Source: Aigarchaeota archaeon (GTDB lineage Archaea > Thermoproteota > Nitrososphaeria_A > Caldarchaeales > Wolframiiraptoraceae). Taken from it: 64,000 nt of DNA. Numbering within the stretch: the stretch's first letter is position 1; every line of letters starts with the position of its first letter. Shown here piece by piece: positions 45,222 to 52,955 of the stretch. The notes under the pieces are model-generated. The model ran no database searches and was not told the DNA's origin. It saw only the letters and a list, made by a program, of their open reading frames with translations. Location of the stretch: positions 297,582-361,581 of the forward strand of contig JANXDS010000001.1 of the NCBI GenBank assembly GCA_025059205.1, read 5' to 3'. A program made the position numbers and the translations under genes.

Positions 45222-46379
45222 TCACATCACCGAGTGATACCATTTTAGTATATATTCAGGTAGCTTCAGGCCACGCTCCTCGATGCGACTAACCAAGTAT
45301 ATGGGTAAGGGGCTGAGCGCGAAAGCGGCCTTGACGTAAAAGTCGCTAGGCTTGCCAGGAACCCTCTCGCTCTTTATCACGTAAGATTCATCGGCGATTG
45401 ATTGTAGCGTCGAACCAGGCGTTCCAACTATAGCAGCAAGCTTGCCGCCCAACCTCTTGAAGTTCTTACACCAACTCAGGACTATCTCGGTCTCACCGCT
45501 TTGAGAGATGACTACTAGAATGTCGCCAGCTCTCGGAGCCGGTGTGCTTGATTCGCCCGCGACGTATACGTGATCACCTATCGCCCTCTTAACATGTCCA
45601 ACCCTCACAGCAGTCATCCTGGCAACCTCCTGACCGCTACCGAGACCAGCAAAGAAGCAGGCCTTTCTCTCCTCTAGGTTATTCAACAGAAAGTCAAAGA
45701 ATTTTGATTTAACGATGTCATCTACCATACTGCCTATCTCTGCCGAAAGCGGACGTATGTAATCTCGTATTTTCTCAGCTGGCTTATCGTCATTCATAGC
45801 CTCCGCCATGGCGTAAAGCACTACCATGCTGCCCAAGATGAATAAGTCCTCTAGTATACCATGCGCCTGGAACTCCCTTGTCTCACCCTCTGCCCGCTTG
45901 TTCTCTTCTCGTCCCTTAACTATGAGCACATTTCCATATTTTTCACCAAGCTTTCCTATTGGTGAGCTGATGTCCGACGTCATGACGTCTATGCTGAAGT
46001 TTTTGACGTCACCCGTCTTTTCTATGTAAAGGGCCATGCTTTGAGCATCTATGAGGGGCATGAGGGATTTGCCGCTACCGCTGTTTATCAGCAGGCTTAC
46101 ATGACCGTATCTATGTTTCAAGATTGGTGCCGCCTCGGAAATACTCCTGCCTGGAAAACCGAGGTCGCTTCTGTCCACGATTATCTTTCCCTTCCTCATT
46201 TTGGCCATCTCGCTGCACACTATGCTGAGCGCGCCCTTGGATCTCCCCTCAGCTGACGGTATTATCACGCCGCTTTTCACAAGGCTGTAATAGAAGTTCT
46301 CTTGCTGCGTTACATCGACTAGTTCTACATTTTGGAATATCCGGTTGATGTAACCCAAGCTACTGATAGTTTGGGACAT
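45222..46379 (-). CDS. Tandem SIS-domain sugar isomerase-like protein
   Basis: This 385-residue protein contains two SIS halves. The C-terminal one (about residues 200-385) is typical: ACFFAGLGSGQEVARM, VYVAGESSTPAPRAGD, VISQSGETEIVLSWCK, resembling 6-phospho-3-hexuloisomerase. The N-terminal half is more diverged (INSGSGKSLMPLIDA, VDRSDLGFPGRSIS). It lacks the GMGGSG motif of bifunctional phosphoglucose/phosphomannose isomerase. A sugar-phosphate isomerisation role is likely, with the exact reaction unknown. It ends next to the F420 enzyme and diverges from gnd. Confidence 0.75.
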   Translation of the reverse strand: MSQTISSLGYINRIFQNVELVDVTQQENFYYSLVKSGVIIPSAEGRSKGALSIVCSEMAKMRKGKIIVDRSDLGFPGRSISEAAPILKHRYGHVSLLINSGSGKSLMPLIDAQSMALYIEKTGDVKNFSIDVMTSDISSPIGKLGEKYGNVLIVKGREENKRAEGETREFQAHGILEDLFILGSMVVLYAMAEAMNDDKPAEKIRDYIRPLSAEIGSMVDDIVKSKFFDFLLNNLEERKACFFAGLGSGQEVARMTAVRVGHVKRAIGDHVYVAGESSTPAPRAGDILVVISQSGETEIVLSWCKNFKRLGGKLAAIVGTPGSTLQSIADESYVIKSERVPGKPSDFYVKAAFALSPLPIYLVSRIEERGLKLPEYILKWYHSVM

Positions 46380-46434
46380 GTTTCTCGAAATCCATAGAAA
46401 AAGGCCAGAATTATAGTTTTATGTCAACCCGCCG

Positions 46435-46453
46435 AAGCTTATACAATAAGCTT
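46435..46453. promoter_or_regulatory. 8-bp palindrome in the gnd promoter region
   Basis: AAGCTTAT-aca-ATAAGCTT is a perfect 8-bp inverted repeat followed by TTTTT, lying 25 to 43 bases before the gnd ATG. That is where a TATA box or operator for gnd would sit. A poly-T follows, but a terminator immediately ahead of the start codon is unlikely. Confidence 0.5.
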
Positions 46454-46477
46454 TTTTTGCTACTTTAATGAACAAAT

Positions 46478-47893
46478 ATGGTTATGCGGAGGTCAGACGT
46501 AGGCCTCATAGGCCTCGCGACGATGGGTGCCAACCTTGCCCTCAACATCGAGGACAAAGGATTTGTAGTATCCGTTTATAACAGGACAGCAGATAAGACC
46601 AAAGCGTTCGTAGAACATAGGGCAAAAGGAAAAAACATATACGCACATTTTTCTATCGAAGATTTTGTCAAGTCCCTCGATAGACCTCGTAGGATAATAC
46701 TGATGGTTAAAGCCGGTGAGGTGGTCGATGATTTTCTCAACCAACTAATGGTATGGCTCGAACCAGGCGACGTGGTAGTAGATGGTGGTAACTCACACTT
46801 CAAAGATACTGAAAGAAGGATGAAGAAGTTGGGAGAAAATGGTATACGCTTCATGGGCGTTGGTATAAGTGGTGGCGAGGAAGGTGCGCTTAAAGGGCCT
46901 TGCATAATGGCCGGCGGTCCACCGGAAGCCGAGGAAATCATGAGACCTGTGTTCATAAAAATTGCAGCAAAGGTTGAAGGTAGTGCATGCTACGGCTACA
47001 TGGGGTTTGGCGGTGCCGGCCACTTCGTAAAAATGGTGCATAACGGCATCGAGTATGCGATAATGCAGGCTATAGCAGAGGTCTACGATACTTTCACGAC
47101 GTTGTTAAGGTTTGACGCTCTTACTATTTCGAAGTTGTTCGCTGAATGGAACGCCGGAGAGCTAAACTCTTTTCTCTTAGAGATAGCGTCTGAGGTTTTG
47201 GCAAAAATAGATGAAGAAACCAGGAAACCGCTCGTCGAGCTAATATTGGATAAGGCAGGCCAGAAGGGAACCGGGAAGTGGACATCGCAGACGGCAATGG
47301 ACTTGGGCGTACCCGTACCAACAATCGATGCTGCGGTCTCCGCTAGAAACATGTCTGCGTTAAAAGAAGAAAGGGTTGCTGCATCGAAGGTCATAACTTG
47401 TCCGGCGGATGTAAAGCATGTGGACAAGTCATCTCTTATAGAAAATGCAAGGGCTTCTCTATATTGCACGATGCTCACGGCTTTTGCCCAAGGTATGTCT
47501 CTCATCTCCACCGCGTCAAGAGAATTCGGTTACGCCACAAGGCTTGATGAGGTAGCTAGAATATGGAGGGGCGGTTGTATCATAAGGGCGAGGCTACTTA
47601 ACAGGATAATTGACGCTTACTCTAGAAAACCGGATCTAACGAATCTCCTACTCGACACTGCTTATACGAAAGAGTTGTGTGATAGGCAAGCGGGGTGGAG
47701 GTCATTCGTGAGCACGGCGAAGCTTAACGGCATTCCCTGCCCTGCGATAACTTCCGCCCTAGATTACTTCGACAGCTTTAGGCGTGAACGTCTACCAGCA
47801 AACCTCATACAAGCATTGAGGGATCGTTTCGGCGCACACGGATACGAAAGGGTTGACAAGCCTGGAACGTTTCACACCGAGTGGACTCTATGA
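46478..47893 (+). CDS. gnd: 6-phosphogluconate dehydrogenase, long decarboxylating form
   Basis: This 471-residue protein has the Rossmann start DVGLIGLATMGANLALNI, the cofactor loop YNRTADKT that favours NADP, and catalytic segments DGGNSHFKDT, GVGISGGEEGA, FVKMVHNGIEYAIMQ and GQKGTGKWTSQTA. It matches the long, classical bacterial/eukaryotic Gnd rather than the short 300-residue form. It oxidises 6-phosphogluconate to ribulose-5-phosphate and CO2. It lies next to an F420-dependent G6P dehydrogenase-like enzyme, so both steps of the oxidative branch are encoded here. Confidence 0.95.
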   Translation: MVMRRSDVGLIGLATMGANLALNIEDKGFVVSVYNRTADKTKAFVEHRAKGKNIYAHFSIEDFVKSLDRPRRIILMVKAGEVVDDFLNQLMVWLEPGDVVVDGGNSHFKDTERRMKKLGENGIRFMGVGISGGEEGALKGPCIMAGGPPEAEEIMRPVFIKIAAKVEGSACYGYMGFGGAGHFVKMVHNGIEYAIMQAIAEVYDTFTTLLRFDALTISKLFAEWNAGELNSFLLEIASEVLAKIDEETRKPLVELILDKAGQKGTGKWTSQTAMDLGVPVPTIDAAVSARNMSALKEERVAASKVITCPADVKHVDKSSLIENARASLYCTMLTAFAQGMSLISTASREFGYATRLDEVARIWRGGCIIRARLLNRIIDAYSRKPDLTNLLLDTAYTKELCDRQAGWRSFVSTAKLNGIPCPAITSALDYFDSFRRERLPANLIQALRDRFGAHGYERVDKPGTFHTEWTL

Positions 47894-47909
47894 AATTTCA
47901 AAGAAAATC

Positions 47910-48467
47910 CTAACATCCCAGCACGTGCGTCTTTATAAACAAGTATGCCTCGCTCAAGTTCATGACACGTTTTATCCTATCAGTATCTTTTACACGTCTG
48001 TTCCATGGTCTATCGTATAAGGCCACGTATTTTCCCGCAGCCGCGATCTCCTCAGCGTTAATTGGAGAGTCGTCTATGTAAACATCGTAATCAAGCTCAG
48101 ATTTGTTACTCGTAACGAAAACCACATTCTTGCTACCGAGCCCAAATTTTTCTAACCACTTTAGGACATATTTTCTGGTGTTTTTTGGTCTTGACGTCAC
48201 GATATCGACCCTGCCAAGCTCTTCCAACATGGCGACCTTGGAAATAAGATCCGGCTCAGTTGGTTGTATTAGTTGCCAATTTTTCCATGCTTTGTAAAAT
48301 ATTCTGTGGAACTCGCTCGATGTAATTCCCAGCTCCTTCCAAAAATCCCAGCATCTCACATCCTCAAGAGTAAGTGAGCTACCCTTTAATTCATTCCATA
48401 TCGCCAGCCACTCAGATATACTGTCGGCCAAGACACCATCGAGGTCAAGCGCTATCTTCAACACCAT
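47910..48467 (-). CDS. HAD phosphatase (5'-nucleotidase-like)
   Basis: This 185-residue HAD protein has motif I as ALDLDGVLAD, motif II Thr/Ser in DIVTSRPKN, and the DVYIDDSPINAEEIA aspartates. It resembles the deoxynucleotide 5'-nucleotidase (NT5C) group. A nucleotide or sugar phosphate substrate is likely. Its start lies just after the next gene upstream on the same strand (a gap of 24 bases). It converges on gnd. Confidence 0.87.
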   Translation of the reverse strand: MVLKIALDLDGVLADSISEWLAIWNELKGSSLTLEDVRCWDFWKELGITSSEFHRIFYKAWKNWQLIQPTEPDLISKVAMLEELGRVDIVTSRPKNTRKYVLKWLEKFGLGSKNVVFVTSNKSELDYDVYIDDSPINAEEIAAAGKYVALYDRPWNRRVKDTDRIKRVMNLSEAYLFIKTHVLGC

Positions 48468-48491
48468 CCCTTAAAGCGCGGTAGGTCGGTA

Positions 48492-48950
48492 TTAAGCCTT
48501 CGATCCGAACCCTTCGGCTATCCTCTTGATTTCTCTTAAAATTTCATCACCGTAGCCATGCTGTCTTAAACCTTTTTGTATCATTGCCAGATACTCTGCC
48601 GATGGTTTAACGAATTGCTTTGGATTAGCTGCGACATAGGTCACGGCCTCAACTTCGCCAATGTCGGTCTTCACGATTACCTTCCTTCTAAGGTAGATGT
48701 TTGGAACGCCTTCGTACCTGTCCAGCATCTTTAACTGCTCTTCGTCAAGCAGATAAACTGCACCATAAACCTTAGAGCCGCCTTCTTCCCTTATGTCCGC
48801 TACACCACCTCCCCAACTTTTCGAGAAAACACCGAAGCTTAACCTGTAACCCTCTAAAACGCCCCTCCTACAATCCTTCCACTCGCCAACCCTTTTCCTC
48901 ATCAAATCCTTATTGAGGTTGGCACCATAAGCGAAATACCAGACAGCCAT
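48492..48950 (-). CDS. Gamma-glutamylcyclotransferase-fold protein
   Basis: This 152-residue protein has the GGCT motif WYFAYGANLNKDLM at the start and GVFSKSWGGGVADI. Then comes the glutamate in DRYEGVPNIYLRRKV that acts as the catalytic base. Such proteins cyclise gamma-glutamyl amines or act on related amides. Substrate in this organism is unknown. Confidence 0.87.
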   Translation of the reverse strand: MAVWYFAYGANLNKDLMRKRVGEWKDCRRGVLEGYRLSFGVFSKSWGGGVADIREEGGSKVYGAVYLLDEEQLKMLDRYEGVPNIYLRRKVIVKTDIGEVEAVTYVAANPKQFVKPSAEYLAMIQKGLRQHGYGDEILREIKRIAEGFGSKA

Positions 48951-48985
48951 TCCAAAACAGGAATATCGTAGGTATTCAAAAGTGT

Positions 48986-49471
48986 TTACACGTGAATTAT
49001 CTTGGCTTTAATACTATCCCCGATCTCCAACACACCATAAGAGGCACTGGTAGCGGGCCATGCACCGGTAGAACTACCTGGGTTAAGGTACAGGATGTTA
49101 TCCCGAACCTCGTTTTTTGGTTTATGGGTGTGGCCGTAGATTATGGCGTCGACCTTGTCAAACTTCGCCCTTATCCTGTCCTCGATTCTTAGCGGCGGCC
49201 CACCTTCGGCAGGGTGACATATGCCAATGATGAAGCCACCGACTTCAAGTAACTCCTTTTCCGGAAGTAAGGCCTTGACGCTCGGTGAATCCATGTTTCC
49301 ATGAACACCCTTAAAGTTTCCGCGAACTTTTAATTCATTGACGAGGTTAATTCCCGTGAAGTCTCCGGCATGAACTATCCAATCTGCACTAGCAAGCTCA
49401 TCTAAAATTTTACTAGGTAGTGAACTCAAGCTGGACGTATGGGTGTCGGATAGGGCTATGACCTTGATCAT
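48986..49471 (-). CDS. YfcE-type metallophosphodiesterase
   Basis: This 161-residue protein carries the phosphodiesterase set: ALSDTHTSSLS, VHAGDFTG, VHGNMDS, CHPAEGG and YGHTHKPK. It belongs to the MJ0936/YfcE group. It probably acts on small phosphodiesters. The ATG at 49471 is preferred over the TTG at 49474. Confidence 0.92.
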   Translation of the reverse strand: MIKVIALSDTHTSSLSSLPSKILDELASADWIVHAGDFTGINLVNELKVRGNFKGVHGNMDSPSVKALLPEKELLEVGGFIIGICHPAEGGPPLRIEDRIRAKFDKVDAIIYGHTHKPKNEVRDNILYLNPGSSTGAWPATSASYGVLEIGDSIKAKIIHV

Positions 49472-49515
49472 CAATAGCCCAAACCCTCAGGTCTACTTAA
49501 AAAAGATTAACAACT

Positions 49516-50340
49516 TCACGCATCAGCTGCCGGATAGGAACCCAAGATTTTTAGGAATGTTGTCTTACCTTTTAGCGCCTCCAGACAGCATCTTACGGGT
49601 TCGTCTGAAACGTGCCCTTCGAAGTCTACATAGAAATTGTATTCCCAAGGTGTACTTTTCCTTGGTCTTGATACCAGCATCGTCAGGTTGATGTTTCTTC
49701 TTGCAAAGTCTTCGAGGGCCATGTAGAGCGCACCAGGTACGTGCTTCGTCGTGAAAATTATCGAGGTTTTATCTTTACCGGTTCTTGGAGCCTGTTCCTT
49801 ACCAATCACTAAGAATCTCGTGTAATTTTCAGTAAAGTCTTCTATACCCTTACGAAGAACTTTCATCCCATATATCTCGGCAGCTAGCTCGCTTGCGATT
49901 GCTGCAGCGTCCCTGATATTCAATTCTTTCAACATCTTCACACTCCCAGCGGTATCGTAGTACGGAATGGTCTCCCAGCCCATGGCCCTAATGTAAGACC
50001 TACATTGTGCCAACGCCTGAGGGTGTGAGTAAACTCGTTTTATGTCGGAGATTGCAGTATCCACACCGGCTATCAGACAGTGAACTATTCTTAGCTTAAC
50101 CTCGCCAACTACTTTTAGATCGGTTTCAAGAAACATGTCGTATGTTTCGTTCACACTACCTTCCAACGAGTTCTCGAATGGTACGACACCATATTTTGCT
50201 CTGGACGCCTCAACAGCCTCGAATACGTCTGCTATCGTCTTCTGTGGTAGGGCATTTATGCATCCGAAGAACTTTAAGGCGGCTATGTGGCTGTAAGCAC
50301 CAAGCTCGCCTTGAAAAGCTACGGTTACGCCACAGTTCAT
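49516..50340 (-). CDS. pheA: Prephenate dehydratase
   Basis: This 274-residue protein starts with VAFQGELGAYSHIAALKFFG and has the VVPFENSLEGSVNETYDMF and YTRFLVIG (the TRF motif) segments of prephenate dehydratase. A C-terminal ACT domain follows for phenylalanine feedback. It makes phenylpyruvate from prephenate. No fused chorismate mutase is present. It ends near the phosphodiesterase gene. Confidence 0.95.
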   Translation of the reverse strand: MNCGVTVAFQGELGAYSHIAALKFFGCINALPQKTIADVFEAVEASRAKYGVVPFENSLEGSVNETYDMFLETDLKVVGEVKLRIVHCLIAGVDTAISDIKRVYSHPQALAQCRSYIRAMGWETIPYYDTAGSVKMLKELNIRDAAAIASELAAEIYGMKVLRKGIEDFTENYTRFLVIGKEQAPRTGKDKTSIIFTTKHVPGALYMALEDFARRNINLTMLVSRPRKSTPWEYNFYVDFEGHVSDEPVRCCLEALKGKTTFLKILGSYPAADA

Positions 50341-50362
50341 ATTAATTTTTTAAAGCATCATC

Positions 50363-50914
50363 TTACTTATCCGTTATGTATAGCATCCTTCTGACGGTCT
50401 CTTCCAGTGCGAAGCCCATGACGTTTATCGCGATAAAGGAACCTATGGCCACGCCCAAAATAACGGCAAGCAGACCAGGCAACTCAAAGCCGAAGATATC
50501 ATAGTAGCCAGGCATGCCCACTAAAACCCAGAGGTAGCTCCCGACTATCGACGTGATGACTGCCGTTTGAACAAAAGTTGCTACAAACCTTCTCTTTATG
50601 CTACCGTACCTTCCTATAAGCCATGCGAGGTAGCAAGCGAGAAAGTTGGCTAGAGCACCGCCGGTCACATCTATTATAGATGCGCCGCCAAAAAGTATCA
50701 AACCGCCGGCGTAGTTAGCAACCGCGCAGCCTATGGATAAGCCGTAAGCTGCTGGAATTCCAAACACTATGGATAGTGGAAGGAGGGCATCGGCAACCCT
50801 TAATTGGAAAGGCAAAAAGCTGAAGGGCGCAAGGGTTATTACTAGTACTGCGTAAAGGGTTGCCAGAACTGATGAAATAGCTATGGATTTCGTTCTACTA
50901 CTCAAACCATGCAA
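50363..50914 (-). CDS. queT: QueT-type membrane transporter
   Basis: This 183-residue protein has about six helices and the QueT-like segments LPFQLRVADALLPLSIVFGIPAAYGLSIGCAVANY and GALANFLACYLAWLIG. QueT is an ECF-type S component predicted to import a queuosine precursor. In archaea the likely product would be archaeosine-related or another base. It has a GGGAGG ribosome-binding site. It has no neighbouring ECF ATPase, but could share the energising module at 33-35 kb. Confidence 0.85.
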   Translation of the reverse strand: MHGLSSRTKSIAISSVLATLYAVLVITLAPFSFLPFQLRVADALLPLSIVFGIPAAYGLSIGCAVANYAGGLILFGGASIIDVTGGALANFLACYLAWLIGRYGSIKRRFVATFVQTAVITSIVGSYLWVLVGMPGYYDIFGFELPGLLAVILGVAIGSFIAINVMGFALEETVRRMLYITDK

Positions 50915-50935
50915 CCTCCCTGTTTCTATCGAATA

Positions 50936-50953
50936 CTTGATGAACGTATCAAG
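50936..50953. promoter_or_regulatory. 6-bp palindrome between queT and serK
   Basis: CTTGAT-GAACGT-ATCAAG is a perfect 6-bp inverted repeat in the 70-base gap between the divergent queT and SerK-like genes. It is a candidate operator for one or both. Confidence 0.35.
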
Positions 50954-51044
50954 ACATAATCAGTCGGGGTTTAAGTATAAGGTATCTTAAATGTGTTTTG
51001 AGAAAAACAAATTTAATATACAAGTGGCGTTTGCCCCCTACATA

Positions 51045-51473
51045 ATGATGCTGCGGCCCCTACAGGTAAAGGTTGTAAGGATAGATGCGCTCATAGAGCA
51101 TGAAGAGATAGATCCCACGCACCTAGAGAGGTTGAAGGCAGAGATACTCCGCGACGGCTACCTCAAGAAGTCTTTGGCTGTAGATTACAAGACTATGGTG
51201 ATCCTAGACGGTCATCATCGCTATAACATATTGAAAATGCTTGGATATACTAAGGTTCCCGTGTCGCTATTTGACTACGATTCGCCGTTGATAGTGGTGG
51301 AGCCGGGATCGTCCGGACTGCCGGTTTCTAAGGACGTCGTGAGAGAAGCCGGTCTAAAAAGGAGGAAGTTGCCCCCGAAGTCAACTTACCATATGGTCGT
51401 GACCGATTCTGGAAAAGTTCACCTCTCCGAGTTCGAACTAGACGTTTACGCTCCCTTGGAAACGCTAAAGTAA
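51045..51473 (+). CDS. SerK-like ParB/Srx-fold kinase
   Basis: This ParB-N-like protein carries EHEEIDPTHLERLKAEI, DYKTMVILDGHHRYNILKMLGY and VPVSLFDYDS. The DGHHR core matches archaeal SerK, an ADP-dependent serine kinase that makes O-phosphoserine. A role in cysteine biosynthesis is inferred. The first likely methionine is 51045 (or 51048). A longer reading to 50991 has a leader unlike the family. Confidence 0.8.
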   Translation: MMLRPLQVKVVRIDALIEHEEIDPTHLERLKAEILRDGYLKKSLAVDYKTMVILDGHHRYNILKMLGYTKVPVSLFDYDSPLIVVEPGSSGLPVSKDVVREAGLKRRKLPPKSTYHMVVTDSGKVHLSEFELDVYAPLETLK

Positions 51474-51509
51474 AAGTAAAGGATATTTCTATAACGCCGA
51501 TAAGTTGAC

Positions 51510-51611
51510 GCGGGGGTTGCCAAGCCTGGTCAACGGCGCAGGGCTCAGATTCTTTTATGATGAGATACCCTGTCCCGTAGGGGTTCGTGGGTTCAAATCC
51601 CACCCCCCGCA
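51510..51611 (+). tRNA. tRNA-Leu(CAG) with 17-base intron
   Basis: The acceptor stem is GCGGGGG / CCCCCGC with discriminator A, and CCA is not encoded. The D arm is GCC...GGC, the anticodon stem CAGGG / CCCTG, and the anticodon CAG is at 51546-51548. A variable arm with a CCC/GGG stem marks class II, and the T arm is GTGGG-TTCAAAT-CCCAC. The 17-base intron at 51550-51566 (between positions 37 and 38) sits in a bulge-helix-bulge: exon CTCA pairs with intron TGAG, flanked by three-base bulges cut after their second base. Confidence 0.92.
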
Positions 51612-51643
51612 CATCGTTTGCTTAAGCTTTTTGTAAAAAGAGC

Positions 51644-52279
51644 CTACATCTGAGTTGAAGTCGTTGGCTGTGCTTGCTGAGGTTTTATCTGGAAGAAAGC
51701 TACGGCGAGCAATAGCGTCGAAACCCAGACTAGTATTGCTCCTACAAAAATAATGAGTAGTACCGCACCTATAAGAAGCAGTAATCCAGCGGTTGAAAAC
51801 AAACCAACACCCGACTTCACTGAAAGTGTTCTGAAAGAGCGTCTAACAAAAAACGCCGAGATCATAGAGAATACCCATAGGGTGATGAACGTTGCTAAAA
51901 TTCCTGTAAGGAAAGGCATGAACATCTCTAAAGAAAAATTCAAGACGTCTGGTGTTAGCTCTAGCTTTGGAAGAGCCGTCCAGTCGCCATTCCATTCTGG
52001 GAAAATGGTATGGAAAATTTTAATCAGCGAGGGTATAACAGTAGTAATAATCAACACCATTGCAATTACTCCACCGACTATGCTTGTTATCAGGCCATAG
52101 AGTGCGTTATTGAAAATACATCTTTCTCCGTAGTAGTTACTCAAGCTGTAAAGAGCAAGCATGATAAGAATTAGACCGATAAGCCCTACTATTCCAAAGT
52201 AGTTGACGTATGGAAAAACTCCGATAAACATCAACAGTGCACCAACCCCACCCAGTATTCTGCTATTTTCTATCCGCAC
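51644..52279 (-). CDS. DUF996-like membrane protein
   Basis: This 211-residue protein has four to six hydrophobic helices and a short hydrophilic end rich in Gln and Thr. SRILGGVGALLMFIGVFPYV and GLIGLILIMLALYSLSNYY recall the DUF996 family of unknown function. No catalytic residues are visible. Confidence 0.72.
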   Translation of the reverse strand: MRIENSRILGGVGALLMFIGVFPYVNYFGIVGLIGLILIMLALYSLSNYYGERCIFNNALYGLITSIVGGVIAMVLIITTVIPSLIKIFHTIFPEWNGDWTALPKLELTPDVLNFSLEMFMPFLTGILATFITLWVFSMISAFFVRRSFRTLSVKSGVGLFSTAGLLLLIGAVLLIIFVGAILVWVSTLLLAVAFFQIKPQQAQPTTSTQM

Positions 52280-52507
52280 CCCTCACCCTCGTCTAATACC
52301 ATGGAATTATCAATAATAAAAATTACTCAAGACGCTGAACCCTTCATGTTAAACTAAAGGTCGTCAAAAACTACTGTTGTTCTTATCGGTCATGAGGCAT
52401 GCGACAAAAATCTTCTTGACTTCTGTTAGCTTGTAAAAGCAACTTTTCGTGAAATTTAAGCGCCCCTCAGAATTATTTATATTGTAGTTAATAGAGGGAG
52501 CGATGGT

Positions 52508-52912
52508 TTGAACGTACTGAAAATTAGATGGCAAAGGCTTTCTTACGGTGGACAGACTTGCCCAAGGTGCGAGTCGACGGGTGAGGAGATCGAGAGGGCC
52601 GCCTCAATCCTTAAGCAAATTTTAGAACCACTCGGTGTGGAGGTCGTTGTGGAGAAATACGATCTTTCCGTTGATGAGTTTCGTGAAAACCCGTTGGAAT
52701 CTAACAGGATATGGATCGAAGGGCGACCGATAGAGGAGTGGCTTAGTGGAAGGGTCGGACAAAGTCCATGCTGTGATGTGTGCGAACCCTACGAATGCAG
52801 AACTATAGAGCTAGATGGAAAAGTCTATGAAACGATAACCTCAGATTTGATAGTCAAGGCCGGAGTTCTTGCAGCCTTAAATTTAATTAACAGGCCATGT
52901 TTTGATCCGTGA
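52508..52912 (+). CDS. DUF2703-like cysteine-rich protein
   Basis: This 134-residue protein begins LKIRWQRLSYGGQTCPRCESTGEE and has CCDVCEPYECRTIELDG. This thioredoxin-like, cysteine-rich pattern matches DUF2703 and may bind metal or carry out redox chemistry. The TTG start at 52508 follows a GGGAG site, and a TATA-like ATTATTTATATTG lies upstream. Function is unknown. Confidence 0.8.
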   Translation: MNVLKIRWQRLSYGGQTCPRCESTGEEIERAASILKQILEPLGVEVVVEKYDLSVDEFRENPLESNRIWIEGRPIEEWLSGRVGQSPCCDVCEPYECRTIELDGKVYETITSDLIVKAGVLAALNLINRPCFDP

Positions 52913-52920
52913 ATTCTCTA

Positions 52921-52936
52921 GAAAATTATATATCTC
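52921..52936 (+). promoter_or_regulatory. TATA box for VTE5-like gene
   Basis: AGAAAATTATATATCTC has a TATA core about 27 bases before the ATG at 52956, at the distance of a leaderless archaeal promoter. It overlaps the end of the preceding gene. Confidence 0.5.
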
Positions 52937-52955
52937 TAGAATTGGTAATAGATTC

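Noticed and set aside
45222..46379. Bifunctional phosphoglucose/phosphomannose isomerase
   Set aside because: The GMGGSG start motif of that family is absent, and the better half resembles 6-phospho-3-hexuloisomerase.
46435..46460. Hairpin plus T run as an intrinsic terminator
   Set aside because: It lies immediately before gnd with no upstream plus-strand gene to terminate, so an operator is the better reading.
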